DNA of 64,000 nucleotides. Source: Aminipila butyrica. GTDB lineage: Bacteria; Bacillota; Clostridia; Peptostreptococcales; Anaerovoracaceae. This document shows, in pieces, positions 52,993 to 61,873 of this stretch. Numbering within the stretch: position 1 is the stretch's first letter; the number at the start of each line of letters is the position of its first letter. The notes beneath the pieces are model-generated. The model had not been told where the DNA came from, did no database searches, and saw nothing but the letters and a program-made list of their open reading frames with translations. Location of the stretch: NCBI RefSeq assembly GCF_010669305.1, contig NZ_CP048649.1, forward strand, positions 62,001 through 126,000, given 5' to 3'. The position numbers and the translations under genes are program-made.

Positions 52993-54546
52993 TCAATACT
53001 TATCACTATAGTCATTGATGGCTGAACCTGCTGGAGTATCTGCCGTAGAGACTGTAGTTGATGAGGGTTTGCTTTCAAAACTTGGGCTTTCCACAATAGG
53101 CTTAAAGGAATCTTTCACTACCGCTGGTTCTTGAGTAGGTGCTTCCACCTTTTTCTCCTTTGGAGCTGGAGCCTTTGTGCTGGCCGCTGGGGATGGAACA
53201 AACTTGTCGGCCTTAGAACTCAAGGTTTTCGCCTTAACGAAGGGCTCTGCCTTAACCGGCGCTTGAGAAGTTTCTCCTGGCGCTGTGCCTGCGTAATTTT
53301 GGATTTTAAATTTATCTACCAGCTTGTTCAACAGGTCCGCCTGAGATGTCAGCTGTTCGCTGGCAGCAGCACTTTCCTCTGATGTAGCAGTGTTGCGCTG
53401 TACCACGCTGGAAATCTGCTCAATACCGGTACTCACTTGAGCGATAGCATTTGCCTGATCTTCGGAGGCCTTAGCAATCTTATCGATAAATCCAGTAATC
53501 GTGCTGGATTTTTCTACTACGTAATTTAAGGACTGAGCGGTGTTGTCTGCCACTCTAGAGCCATTGGCCACAGCCCCTACCGTCTGCTCAATCAAATCTG
53601 TAGTATTTTTAGCGGCTTCGGCGGACTTCGTAGCTAAATTGCGAACTTCATCAGCAACGACAGCAAAGCCTTTACCAGCCGTGCCGGCTCTGGCTGCCTC
53701 TACGGCTGCATTCAGGGCTAAAATGTTAGTCTGAAAAGCGATGTCTTCAATCGTCTTGATGATCTTACCAATTTCATTAGATTTATCCGTAATATCATTC
53801 ATCGCGGACTTCATCTCTGTCATCTGCGCATTGCTCTCCACAACGCCATCCGCCGCTTCACCGGACTGTAGACTAGCCTCAGAGGCATTCTTTGCATTTA
53901 TCTTTACTTGATTAGAAATCTCCGAAATGGTCGCAGACAATTCTTCAATGCTGCTGGCCTGCTGAACAGCTCCTTGAGAGAGCAGCTGAGCCGACTGCGA
54001 AACCTGTCCTGCACCCTGGTCTACCTGGGCGGATACCTTTTGTATCTGGGAGATGGTTTCGTTCATATTCTTTTTAATCTCAGTCAAATAGTTAAACGTA
54101 TTTTTAAAATAACCAACATAGATCTTTTCATTGCGGCTGTTGATGTTGAAATTGGAACGAGCCATCTCTGACAGCAGCATGTCTACATCTGTGACATATT
54201 CCTTGGTGGTACGAACCACCTGGTTAAAAGCAACGGCCACCTGACCGATTTCATCATCGCTGTGAATATCCAGCTGGATGTCCAAGTTGCCTTGAGACAG
54301 GCTTTGAGTTGCTGAAACGATTTCGCACAACGGTTTCAATACCCTCTTAACCGTACCATAAATAACCAAGACCACTACCACTAGGACTACCACATAAAAC
54401 CCAATCAGGAACCCCAAGGAACTTAGCAGACCCGATGTCTCCAACAACTTCGTGGCCAGGATAAGCAAGACAAAAGCTACGGCTAAGGTCACAGCTGAAA
54501 CGGATGCTATTTTCACAGGCAAACTTTTTTCTCTACCTTCTGTCAT
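52993..54546 (-). CDS. Methyl-accepting chemotaxis protein without extracellular sensor domain
   Basis: 517 residues. Two N-terminal membrane helices (about 11-31 and 41-63) are separated by only about ten residues, so there is no outside ligand domain. A HAMP domain (about 63-115) and the signalling domain follow, with the conserved hairpin tip EDIAFQTNILALNAAVEAARAG. A Pro/Ala/Lys/Ser-rich tail of about 90 residues ends in NDYSDKY, possibly a CheR tether. Sensing must be through the membrane, HAMP or the cytoplasm. Convergent to the PadR unit. Confidence 0.93.
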   Translation of the reverse strand: MTEGREKSLPVKIASVSAVTLAVAFVLLILATKLLETSGLLSSLGFLIGFYVVVLVVVVLVIYGTVKRVLKPLCEIVSATQSLSQGNLDIQLDIHSDDEIGQVAVAFNQVVRTTKEYVTDVDMLLSEMARSNFNINSRNEKIYVGYFKNTFNYLTEIKKNMNETISQIQKVSAQVDQGAGQVSQSAQLLSQGAVQQASSIEELSATISEISNQVKINAKNASEASLQSGEAADGVVESNAQMTEMKSAMNDITDKSNEIGKIIKTIEDIAFQTNILALNAAVEAARAGTAGKGFAVVADEVRNLATKSAEAAKNTTDLIEQTVGAVANGSRVADNTAQSLNYVVEKSSTITGFIDKIAKASEDQANAIAQVSTGIEQISSVVQRNTATSEESAAASEQLTSQADLLNKLVDKFKIQNYAGTAPGETSQAPVKAEPFVKAKTLSSKADKFVPSPAASTKAPAPKEKKVEAPTQEPAVVKDSFKPIVESPSFESKPSSTTVSTADTPAGSAINDYSDKY

Positions 54547-54831
54547 AAAAACACCTCTCTATATCGTATTTTCTATGGTTATCTTACATAAAACACCTTT
54601 TGGTAACCGATTTGGACAAAATACTAAATTTATTTACAGTATAGTACATTTTCCCAAAAGTGTCTACGCAAATATCAAAAAAATGACTTGAAAATGACAG
54701 TCTTTTACACCCCTCTCTCTCCATAAAAACAGCTGTTTACAATAAATTGCCTTCCATGTTAAGATAGAATAATCAGAAAGGTCGGCCATCTTTCCACAAG
54801 ATTGACTGGGGTGGCCCTTAAAAGGGATGTC

Positions 54832-55119
54832 ATGGCAAATAAAAATTACGTCTATATGCTAGAATGTGTTGATGGTACATATTATACAGGCTGGACCGTA
54901 GACTTGGCCAAGCGGCTGCGAGAACATAACGAGGGAACCAGCCTAAAAGCAGCAAAATATACCAGAGGCCGCCGGCCAGTCAAGCTTATCTACTGGGAAG
55001 AGTGTGCTGATAAATCTCAAGCCTTAAAGAGGGAATGGGCTATAAAAAAAATGACCCGGGCAAAGAAGGAAAAGCTGGCAGGAATAAATCTTAAGCCTGA
55101 ATTTGGAAAAGAAGTCTAG
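54832..55119 (+). CDS. GIY-YIG endonuclease-domain protein (YazA/UPF0213-like)
   Basis: 95 residues covering a single GIY-YIG domain: YVYMLECVDGTYYTGWTVD, the catalytic Arg in LAKRLREHN, and Glu in EECADKSQALKREWAIKK. Family proteins are structure-specific nucleases or DNA repair accessories of uncertain role. The frame opens with TTG at 54802, but ATG 54832 is more natural. Upstream of cheV, separated by about 95 bp. Confidence 0.88.
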   Translation: MANKNYVYMLECVDGTYYTGWTVDLAKRLREHNEGTSLKAAKYTRGRRPVKLIYWEECADKSQALKREWAIKKMTRAKKEKLAGINLKPEFGKEV

Positions 55120-55214
55120 GCAAGAAAGTTTTCCTGTTGTATAATTAAAATAACGTTTACAAGCCAGTTGCGGCAAGAATGCGCTAAGATAGAGTTTATA
55201 TGGGAGGAATGGAT

Positions 55215-56144
55215 ATGGCGATTCCAGAAAGTGTTAATAAGACTAGTATCCTTTTAGAATCAGGAACGAATGAACTTGAAATCATCGAATTTAAAGTAGC
55301 AGACGAAATCTTTGGAATAAATGTTGCAAAAGTGCGCGAGATTATGGTCGCTCAAAAAGTTAAGCCGATGCCGAACTCGCACCATGTAGTGGAAGGAGTA
55401 TTTAAGCCAAGGAATGAAATCATCACAGTCATCAACCTAGCAAAGTATCTAGGTCTGCCTGAGTGCGATGACTCTGGGCGTGATATCTTCATCATTACCC
55501 ATTTTAATAACTTAAATTTTGCTTTTCACGTACATACCGTTGTAGGTATAGACCGTATCTCTTGGAAAGCTATAAAAAAGCCTGATAAGGCAGTCTACGG
55601 CGGTCAGGACGGCGCAGCTACCGGTATTGCCGAGTATGAAAATCGGCTTATTACTATTCTTGATTTTGAAAAGATTGTAGCTGAGATTAGTCCAGAATCC
55701 AGCATTCAAATTGAAGATATTGAAAAGATGGGAACTCGTCAGGCTATTGAGAAGCCTATTCTGATCGCAGAGGACTCTATGCTGTTGTCCAAAATGATTA
55801 TTGAATGCTTACATCAGGCAGGATACCAGAACACAATTAAAACCGACAACGGTCAGGAAGCTTGGGATTTCCTGCAAGAGATTAAAGCGTCTGGGGATCC
55901 AATCAAGGCACATGTGGCCTGCATCGTGTCCGATATCGAAATGCCTCTTATGGACGGACACCGACTGACTAAATTGGTCAAAGAAGATCCACTGTTGAAG
56001 ACGATCCCTCTTGTCCTTTTTTCCTCCCTTATCAGCGAGGAAATGCGCATAAAGGGTCGGCAGTTGGGAGCAGATGAACAGATCAGCAAACCGGAAATCG
56101 GCAAGTTGGTTACTATTATCGACAATCTGACTGCTAATCATTAA
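55215..56144 (+). CDS. cheV: Chemotaxis coupling protein CheV (CheW-REC fusion)
   Basis: 309 residues. CheW-like domain at about residues 15-155 (EIIEFKVADEIFGINVAKVREIM) and a response-regulator receiver domain at about 180-305 with acidic pocket ILIAEDS, phosphoacceptor D in SDIEMPLMDG and K in ISKPEIG. It couples receptors to CheA and adapts by phosphorylation. ATG 55215 with GGGAGG upstream is preferred over the ATG at 55200. The MCP gene encoded 0.7 kb away is a likely partner, but no CheA, CheY or flagellar genes are in the window. Confidence 0.93.
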   Translation: MAIPESVNKTSILLESGTNELEIIEFKVADEIFGINVAKVREIMVAQKVKPMPNSHHVVEGVFKPRNEIITVINLAKYLGLPECDDSGRDIFIITHFNNLNFAFHVHTVVGIDRISWKAIKKPDKAVYGGQDGAATGIAEYENRLITILDFEKIVAEISPESSIQIEDIEKMGTRQAIEKPILIAEDSMLLSKMIIECLHQAGYQNTIKTDNGQEAWDFLQEIKASGDPIKAHVACIVSDIEMPLMDGHRLTKLVKEDPLLKTIPLVLFSSLISEEMRIKGRQLGADEQISKPEIGKLVTIIDNLTANH

Positions 56145-56158
56145 TTTATAGCAAACAG

Positions 56159-56183
56159 GCAGCATCATGCTCCATGATGCTGC
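56159..56183 (+). terminator. Hairpin after cheV
   Basis: GCAGCATCATG (56159-56169) and CATGATGCTGC (56173-56183), loop 3 nt. No T-tract directly follows, so it may only stabilise the 3' end; the next hairpin is the real terminator. Confidence 0.6.
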
Positions 56184-56193
56184 TGATCGAATA

Positions 56194-56232
56194 AAAAAGT
56201 CAATTTCCAATAGCTTTGGAAATTGACTTTTT
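56194..56232. terminator. Bidirectional terminator between cheV and orr
   Basis: A 17-bp stem, 56194-56210 with 56216-56232, including AAAAAGTCAATTTCC, with T-runs on both strands. It closes both cheV and the orr unit. Confidence 0.92.
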
Positions 56233-56262
56233 CATTTTTTTATAGCCTTTTATATTGTTGCT

Positions 56263-57351
56263 TTATTTCACATATTCCTTTTCCACATACGGACTGGTAG
56301 CGGTCTTTAGCATGCCGCCATAGCCCAGCTCAAACCGCAGAATATCTCCTACTTGGTAGGCCGTATCTGATTTAGTCACGTCCAAAATAGTATGGTCAGA
56401 GCTTCCCCCAAGAATTTCAATTTTCTCATCAAGGGGAGTCATGCTGTCCAATTCCGTATCTTGCTTGCCAATGCCGATGATAGCCCGTTTGATGATACCA
56501 CGGTCCTCGTAGTATGGCTTTTGTCCGAAAGCATCTACGCCTACCTCCCCAATTGGCAGGGACGGCTTTTCCTGAAGCTCAATAATCTGAGCCTCCAGAA
56601 TTAAAGCATCCCCGGTAGTTCCTGGCAATTTAGCCCCATACGCAGTATCGTTGCCTAACAGGAAGGCCTCCCCTAGTCGCAAATTGTTGATACCCTCCGG
56701 CAGCTCACCCTTTTCAATCAGATAAATAGAGCTGGAGTTCCCGCCAGATACCATGTTTAGCTTAATGGAGTGCGCCTTTTCAATTTTTTCAGCCAAAGCT
56801 GTCAAATTGGATAGGTTATCATTCTTTGGAATGATGGCCCCGTAGCAAGTCAAATTAACTCCGATACCATACAATTCGATATTCGCCATCTGCAAGATTT
56901 CCTCAACCGCACGGAGAATAACATCTTCGTTCTGGTAGAACAGACCTTCTCGCAAATCCCCTAAGTCAATCATCAGCAAAATCTTATGTTTCTTGCCCTG
57001 CTTGCCAGCCTCTTCATTCAGCAGGCGGATGGTGGACAACTCTGAGTTGAAGCTTAAATCTACGTGTTTCACCACCTCGGCGATTTCACTATGCATTGGC
57101 AGCCGCAGCAGGACAGTCATCTTGCCTTGTTTTCGCACCACCTCTGCATAGGAAGCTAGATTTTTCACCCGAGAGTCTGCCAGGAAATCTACTTTCTCAT
57201 GCGCCGCCACCATCTGCACCATCTGCGGGTCTGCACAGAGGCCCTTGGTGACGATCATCAGGGAGCATCCTCCCTGGTCCTTGGTGATGTTGGCTACGGC
57301 ATCCAGATTGCCTTTCAATTTTTTCAAATCAATGATCAGTTTCGGATACAT
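56263..57351 (-). CDS. orr: Ornithine racemase
   Basis: PLP fold-III racemase, 362 residues, converting L-ornithine to D-ornithine for the aminomutase. The N-terminal barrel carries the PLP lysine in MIVTKGLCADP, and it resembles the alanine racemase-like Orr of Acetoanaerobium (C.) sticklandii in length and in being the last gene of an ornithine cluster. The frame opens at 57372; ATG 57351 with AAGGAG upstream is the start. A role on another amino acid is possible, but the seven-gene context makes ornithine far the best. Confidence 0.9.
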   Translation of the reverse strand: MYPKLIIDLKKLKGNLDAVANITKDQGGCSLMIVTKGLCADPQMVQMVAAHEKVDFLADSRVKNLASYAEVVRKQGKMTVLLRLPMHSEIAEVVKHVDLSFNSELSTIRLLNEEAGKQGKKHKILLMIDLGDLREGLFYQNEDVILRAVEEILQMANIELYGIGVNLTCYGAIIPKNDNLSNLTALAEKIEKAHSIKLNMVSGGNSSSIYLIEKGELPEGINNLRLGEAFLLGNDTAYGAKLPGTTGDALILEAQIIELQEKPSLPIGEVGVDAFGQKPYYEDRGIIKRAIIGIGKQDTELDSMTPLDEKIEILGGSSDHTILDVTKSDTAYQVGDILRFELGYGGMLKTATSPYVEKEYVK

Positions 57352-57408
57352 GCTTCTCTCCTTTATTAACATTCTTCCCTTAACAATTATCGTTGACCGT
57401 CTGCTCTC

Positions 57409-59130
57409 CTAACTATCCTTGCGGTCATCGCAGTGAGTTCTGGTACAACGAGGGCATTCGTGGCTGCAATCGCCCATATCCTGAGCGGCCCATTTACCTT
57501 GCAGGCCTTCGCCTTTTTGGATGGCTTTCTTTTCTTGATCTTCTTCTGGTTCTACCCGTTTCACGGGAGAGCCATCCTGATTCTTGTGGGCCCCTCCGAT
57601 GGGTTCTGGATTCTTATAGGCGCTCATGTCATAACCCATGGCTTCACTTTCCTCGATATGCTTCCGGTACTCTTCTTCTTTTTGTCTGGCTTCTTCGCTG
57701 ACCCGGTTAAGCTCATCAATGTACTTGCTCTGATAGGATTGCTCCTTCTTCTCTGGGAATTTAAAGTCTAAGCTCTTTTCCAGCAGACGAATAGCCGCTT
57801 GCGGGAATCTGGTAGACAAAACCCCTAGAGATGCCATGATATACTCGTTATCTACCAAGATCTTCGTATGCTCACCTGGGAACAGTAACATACCCGTCTC
57901 GTTATGCTTGGCAATCTCCTGCATGATCTCCACTCGATGAGGCAGCCTAGTTAAAGCACCCCCGGTGCCAATAATGTACTGAACCTGAGTCAAGTCTTTT
58001 CCCTCTGCTACAGAGCTTCTGCCCGTCGGTCCGTAGACGTAGCGAATTTTTCCCGCATGACGTTCTACCGCCCGCAAGACAGCCTCCTTCGTGAGTCGCT
58101 CCACCAGCTTAATCTCATCTTCGTTCTTCGGAATGGCTACATAGGACTCTAAAGTTTTATCCAAATCGATGCCCATCTTTACACACTCTTCCCGCAACTT
58201 TTCCTCACCGATGGATTCGATGACTTTCATGCGGTTTACATAGACACCCAGGTCGCCTTCCACCGTTCGTTTAGCCTTTGGCTCCGGTGAAATCATAATA
58301 CGGGCCACCTGGTCCGATTCTGTAGCTACAGAATGAAGGTCGGTAGTAGCTCCGCCTACGTCCAGCACAATCAAATCTCCCAGACATTCGTACAGCAGCT
58401 TGGTACACTCCATGACAGCACCTGGCGTAGGGATAATCGGTCCGTTGACCATATCCCGCACGTGCTCCATACCTGGAGCATTTGTAATATGCTCCTCAAA
58501 GGCATCTTGAATGACTCTCCTGCATGGTTCTACATTTAGATCATCAATCTTCGGGTAGACGTTTTCCACATTATAAAGCTTCATACCGCTTTCCTGGTCA
58601 AAAATCAGCTTCATCTCTTCCTGATTTTCACAGTTTCCTGCATAGATTATCGGCGTTTTCAGCCCCATGGATCGGATCATCTCCGCATTATCCAAGGCTG
58701 TGTCCCTTTCACCGTAGTCTACGCCGCCTGCTATGAGAATCAAATTAGGATTAATGTCTTTTATCTTTGCCAGATCCGTCCTGCGAAGCTTTCCCGCAGT
58801 AATGTAATGGATGATGCCTCCCGCTCCCAAGGCTGCTTCTTTGGCTGCTTTAGCCGTCATATCGTAAACCAGCCCATGCACGGTCATTTTCAAGCCGCCC
58901 GCCGCCGATGAAGTGGCCAGCATTTCATCATATTCCAGGCTGTCTATATTCATCTTCTTGCACAGATCGTCAATAGCGCCTTGCAAACCAATGCGCACAT
59001 CTCCATCCAAAACAGAAGTCGGCGCCTGTCCCTGTGCCCAAAATACCGGATTATCTGTCTGTATGCCATTAAAGGCATTTACCACCGTGGTGGTAGAGCC
59101 TATTTCAGCTACTAAAATATCAACCTTCAT
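57409..59130 (-). CDS. GlmL/MutL-like ATPase of the ornithine cluster
   Basis: 573-residue ASKHA-fold protein of the family named after MutL/GlmL of the glutamate mutase locus, thought to protect or reactivate B12 mutases. Phosphate-binding loops are clear: EIGSTTTVVNAF at the start and VLDVGGATTDLHSV in the middle. The C-terminal tail is cysteine-rich: CSHECPRCTRTHC, a possible metal site. The frame opens at 59148; ATG 59130 follows AAGGGAG. It follows oraE beyond a hairpin and precedes orr, so it presumably services the OraSE aminomutase. Confidence 0.87.
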   Translation of the reverse strand: MKVDILVAEIGSTTTVVNAFNGIQTDNPVFWAQGQAPTSVLDGDVRIGLQGAIDDLCKKMNIDSLEYDEMLATSSAAGGLKMTVHGLVYDMTAKAAKEAALGAGGIIHYITAGKLRRTDLAKIKDINPNLILIAGGVDYGERDTALDNAEMIRSMGLKTPIIYAGNCENQEEMKLIFDQESGMKLYNVENVYPKIDDLNVEPCRRVIQDAFEEHITNAPGMEHVRDMVNGPIIPTPGAVMECTKLLYECLGDLIVLDVGGATTDLHSVATESDQVARIMISPEPKAKRTVEGDLGVYVNRMKVIESIGEEKLREECVKMGIDLDKTLESYVAIPKNEDEIKLVERLTKEAVLRAVERHAGKIRYVYGPTGRSSVAEGKDLTQVQYIIGTGGALTRLPHRVEIMQEIAKHNETGMLLFPGEHTKILVDNEYIMASLGVLSTRFPQAAIRLLEKSLDFKFPEKKEQSYQSKYIDELNRVSEEARQKEEEYRKHIEESEAMGYDMSAYKNPEPIGGAHKNQDGSPVKRVEPEEDQEKKAIQKGEGLQGKWAAQDMGDCSHECPRCTRTHCDDRKDS

Positions 59131-59214
59131 ATGGATCTCCCTTATCATCCTCTATTAGCGCAGTTTTCCTGCTTATGAGTAGTGGTGAATGATAGCTAGT
59201 GAAAAGAAAAAGAA

Positions 59215-59239
59215 GGGCGGGCTTTAAATGTGCCCGCCC
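59215..59239 (-). terminator. Hairpin after oraE
   Basis: GGGCGGGC (59215-59222) and GCCCGCCC (59232-59239), loop 9 nt; on the minus strand it is followed by TTCTTTTTCTTTT. It lies between oraE and the GlmL/MutL-like gene and should reduce or stop read-through. Confidence 0.8.
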
Positions 59240-59262
59240 CTGGTTTGGTTCATGTGAATATA

Positions 59263-61473
59263 TTACAGATCGCCTCTGCGTCTCATAGCTTCTTCTGCTA
59301 AGAAGGTAGCCACATCGACACCGTGAGAGTCTCTGCCGAAACCTTCATCAATGCCTGTCTTCCGAGCTTCCTCAGGAACTACCTGCGTACCGCCGGCAGC
59401 GATGATAACCTTATCGCGAATGCCTTTTTCGATAGCCAGTTCATTGATTCTCTTCATATTCTTGTAGTGCACGTTGTCGTGAGAAATGATGGTGGAAGCC
59501 AGGATGGCGTCTGCATTCAGCTCTACTGCTGCGTCTACCAGCTTTTCTACCGGAACGGAAGTTCCAAGGTATTCTACCTCGATGCCCCACTTCTCAATAC
59601 CGCCATGCTTAATGTTAATAATCTCACGAAGGCCTACAGAGTGTTCATCTTCACCTACTGTACCGCAAACCACCTTCATTGGGTGATCGCTGAACTCCTT
59701 GTATAAAACAGCATCGCTCAAATAATGCGGTTCTGGAGGCAGTACCAGGATAGAAGGATCGATATCGAAGCCAACACGGCCCTTCATTTCGATTCTTGTA
59801 CCTTCTGCTTCCTGTAGAATTTCCTTACTGATTACTTCTGGATTTTCCAGCCCCATCTTTCTGCCGATTTCCAAAGCAGCAGCTTCTGCTACTCTTACAT
59901 TGGCAGGAATGCACATGGTCAGCAGGATTGTTCCGTCTCCACACCACTCGACTTCTGGCTTAAGGGCTTCGCCGTCACGATACTTCTTCACTTTGGCAAG
60001 ACGTACGTTTACAGTATCGTCTTCATCCAGTTCATCGATGTATACGATTTTGCTTCTGTCTTCAAAAGTACAGCCGCCAATAAGCGCAGCCGGATCTTCT
60101 GGATTTCCGCCATACTGGGTTACGTTGTTATAACCGAAGTGAGCAGTTACAGGAGCCATATAGTCTTCTGCACGCTCGAAGATAAAGCCATAGCCGATAC
60201 CGCCTTCGATCTTTCTGGCAATACCGTCGCCGTTTTTAGCTGGGTACTTAGCAGAGTCTACGAAGAATCCTTCCTGTACAGCCTGGAAGTATCCACCTAC
60301 TTCGATGATTTCTTCCATGAACAGGCAAGCTCTTTCTTTTAAGTCTCTCGCGATTTCTCTCAATGGACCATCGTTCTTCAGCTCTACCATATCCATTAAA
60401 CCATCTAAGCCGATCAGAGTCTGCTTTGCGTTGTCGCAGGCTTCAATGTTGTAGATGTGCCAAGGAACGTTTCTTCCTTCGTCTGGTGTGATAGTGGACT
60501 GAATGTCTGCACTGGTCAGCTTGGAGATCAGCATGTTAAGCACATGAGTAACAGTAGCTTCTCTTGCGGAGGAGCAGATGTATTTCGTGTTCTGCTGTGC
60601 TCTCATCTTATATCTGCCGCAGATGTCTCTCAGAGCAACTGCATACGGCAGGTCCATGTATACAGCCGGTGCCGGTGTAGCTGTCGGCGGTACGGTGGAC
60701 AAGCTGATTAAATCAGGGCTAATGCCTACCTTTTCGGAGAACAGGGAGTTAATGGCGTGCTGTACGATCAGCTCCGGCATTACCTTCCACGCTTCTCTAG
60801 CTGTTGCGTTAGCATTGTGCGCACCGTCAATCTGGAGCATGCCAGCCCAAGCCATAATCTTCTTGGATTCGCAAGCATCTACAAAGGACCGAACACAGTT
60901 GATGTCTCTGTATAAAATGTTGTACTGCGGATCCTGGTGAGCACCGTTGATGCCTTCTTCCGCAAACATAACCGCTACGTCTGGACCAGCTACGCCAGAT
61001 ACATAGGAATGGTAGTTAATTGGACGGCCTACTTCTTCTTCGATGATATCCAGAGCCTTTCGCTGTGCTCTTACTTGCTTTCTAGTAATAGGAACACCAC
61101 CGATACCCTGTGGAGTACCTTCCATCAGTCCGTCGATGTGAGACTGACCCATATGACGGATAACCATGATATGGTCTGCACCGTGCCATGCGGCCATTCT
61201 CATTCTTCTGATGTCATCTTCAAATCTTCCAGAAGCGATTTCTGTAGTGATAACCGGCAGCGGCTGTGGATCGATATCTTCAAAGAATTTAGCAGGAGGA
61301 AGACCAACGCTGTTCTTCAACGGCTCAGAGCAATCCTTATATTCAAAAGGACCCATCTTAATGCCAGGAGCAGGTGTTCTCCAGTGCCAGCCTCTTCTTT
61401 TTGGCTCGTACTTATCTAGGTCTTTCAAGATGCTTTCAACATCTAATTTTTCATTACGCTTCAATTCTGTCAT
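59263..61473 (-). CDS. oraE: D-ornithine 4,5-aminomutase, large subunit
   Basis: B12- and PLP-dependent subunit that moves the terminal amino group of D-ornithine to C4, giving 2,4-diaminopentanoate. 736 residues. The cobalamin motif DxHxxG is DEHSVG, with the cobalt-binding histidine at H611 and the PLP lysine eleven residues on at K622, the same spacing as H618 and K629 in the studied enzyme of A. sticklandii. The N-terminal barrel is intact. Partner oraS is 14 bp upstream in the same unit. Confidence 0.97.
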   Translation of the reverse strand: MTELKRNEKLDVESILKDLDKYEPKRRGWHWRTPAPGIKMGPFEYKDCSEPLKNSVGLPPAKFFEDIDPQPLPVITTEIASGRFEDDIRRMRMAAWHGADHIMVIRHMGQSHIDGLMEGTPQGIGGVPITRKQVRAQRKALDIIEEEVGRPINYHSYVSGVAGPDVAVMFAEEGINGAHQDPQYNILYRDINCVRSFVDACESKKIMAWAGMLQIDGAHNANATAREAWKVMPELIVQHAINSLFSEKVGISPDLISLSTVPPTATPAPAVYMDLPYAVALRDICGRYKMRAQQNTKYICSSAREATVTHVLNMLISKLTSADIQSTITPDEGRNVPWHIYNIEACDNAKQTLIGLDGLMDMVELKNDGPLREIARDLKERACLFMEEIIEVGGYFQAVQEGFFVDSAKYPAKNGDGIARKIEGGIGYGFIFERAEDYMAPVTAHFGYNNVTQYGGNPEDPAALIGGCTFEDRSKIVYIDELDEDDTVNVRLAKVKKYRDGEALKPEVEWCGDGTILLTMCIPANVRVAEAAALEIGRKMGLENPEVISKEILQEAEGTRIEMKGRVGFDIDPSILVLPPEPHYLSDAVLYKEFSDHPMKVVCGTVGEDEHSVGLREIINIKHGGIEKWGIEVEYLGTSVPVEKLVDAAVELNADAILASTIISHDNVHYKNMKRINELAIEKGIRDKVIIAAGGTQVVPEEARKTGIDEGFGRDSHGVDVATFLAEEAMRRRGDL

Positions 61474-61487
61474 CTCTCCGTACCTCC

Positions 61488-61853
61488 TTATTTAAACAAC
61501 GCTACAGCGTCATCCCAGCACTCGCCCTGAGCCAGTTTTACACTAGCTTCCCGGATGGAAATGCCTTTTTCCTTGGATAACTTATATACCACGTGGCCGG
61601 TGCCGTGTCCCATGAGACCTCTGTCCATGCAGCCTTCCACGATCTTCTGCGTGTCAAGTGAGGAGATGCCCATTCTTAAAAGTACAGCTCTTTCAACAGA
61701 AGGAGTTGTATTCTTTCTGCCCAGTTCCAATAGTGGATCTACTACCTTCTCTGTTAATTCCCAGAATTTATTATATAGCTCTTCGTCGGTGAGATTAGCA
61801 ATGTGCTTGCGTCTTTCCTGAAAGTCGTCTTCTCTTCTCATTCCTGTTTTCAT
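61488..61853 (-). CDS. oraS: D-ornithine 4,5-aminomutase, small subunit
   Basis: 121 residues, the usual length of OraS, all-helical, with the conserved N-terminal RREDDFQERRKHIANLTDEELYNKF region (shown in part) and a GHGTGHVVYKL block. It is required for the stability and activity of OraE. Encoded between ortB (20-bp gap) and oraE (14-bp gap), so the whole thiolase-aminomutase stretch is one transcript. Confidence 0.95.
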   Translation of the reverse strand: MKTGMRREDDFQERRKHIANLTDEELYNKFWELTEKVVDPLLELGRKNTTPSVERAVLLRMGISSLDTQKIVEGCMDRGLMGHGTGHVVYKLSKEKGISIREASVKLAQGECWDDAVALFK

Positions 61854-61873
61854 TCCTTTTTCTCCTTTTAGAC

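Noticed and set aside
59131..59262. A separate promoter for the GlmL/MutL-like gene
   Set aside because: I could not find a convincing -35/-10 pair in the 132-bp gap, so read-through past the hairpin remains equally likely.
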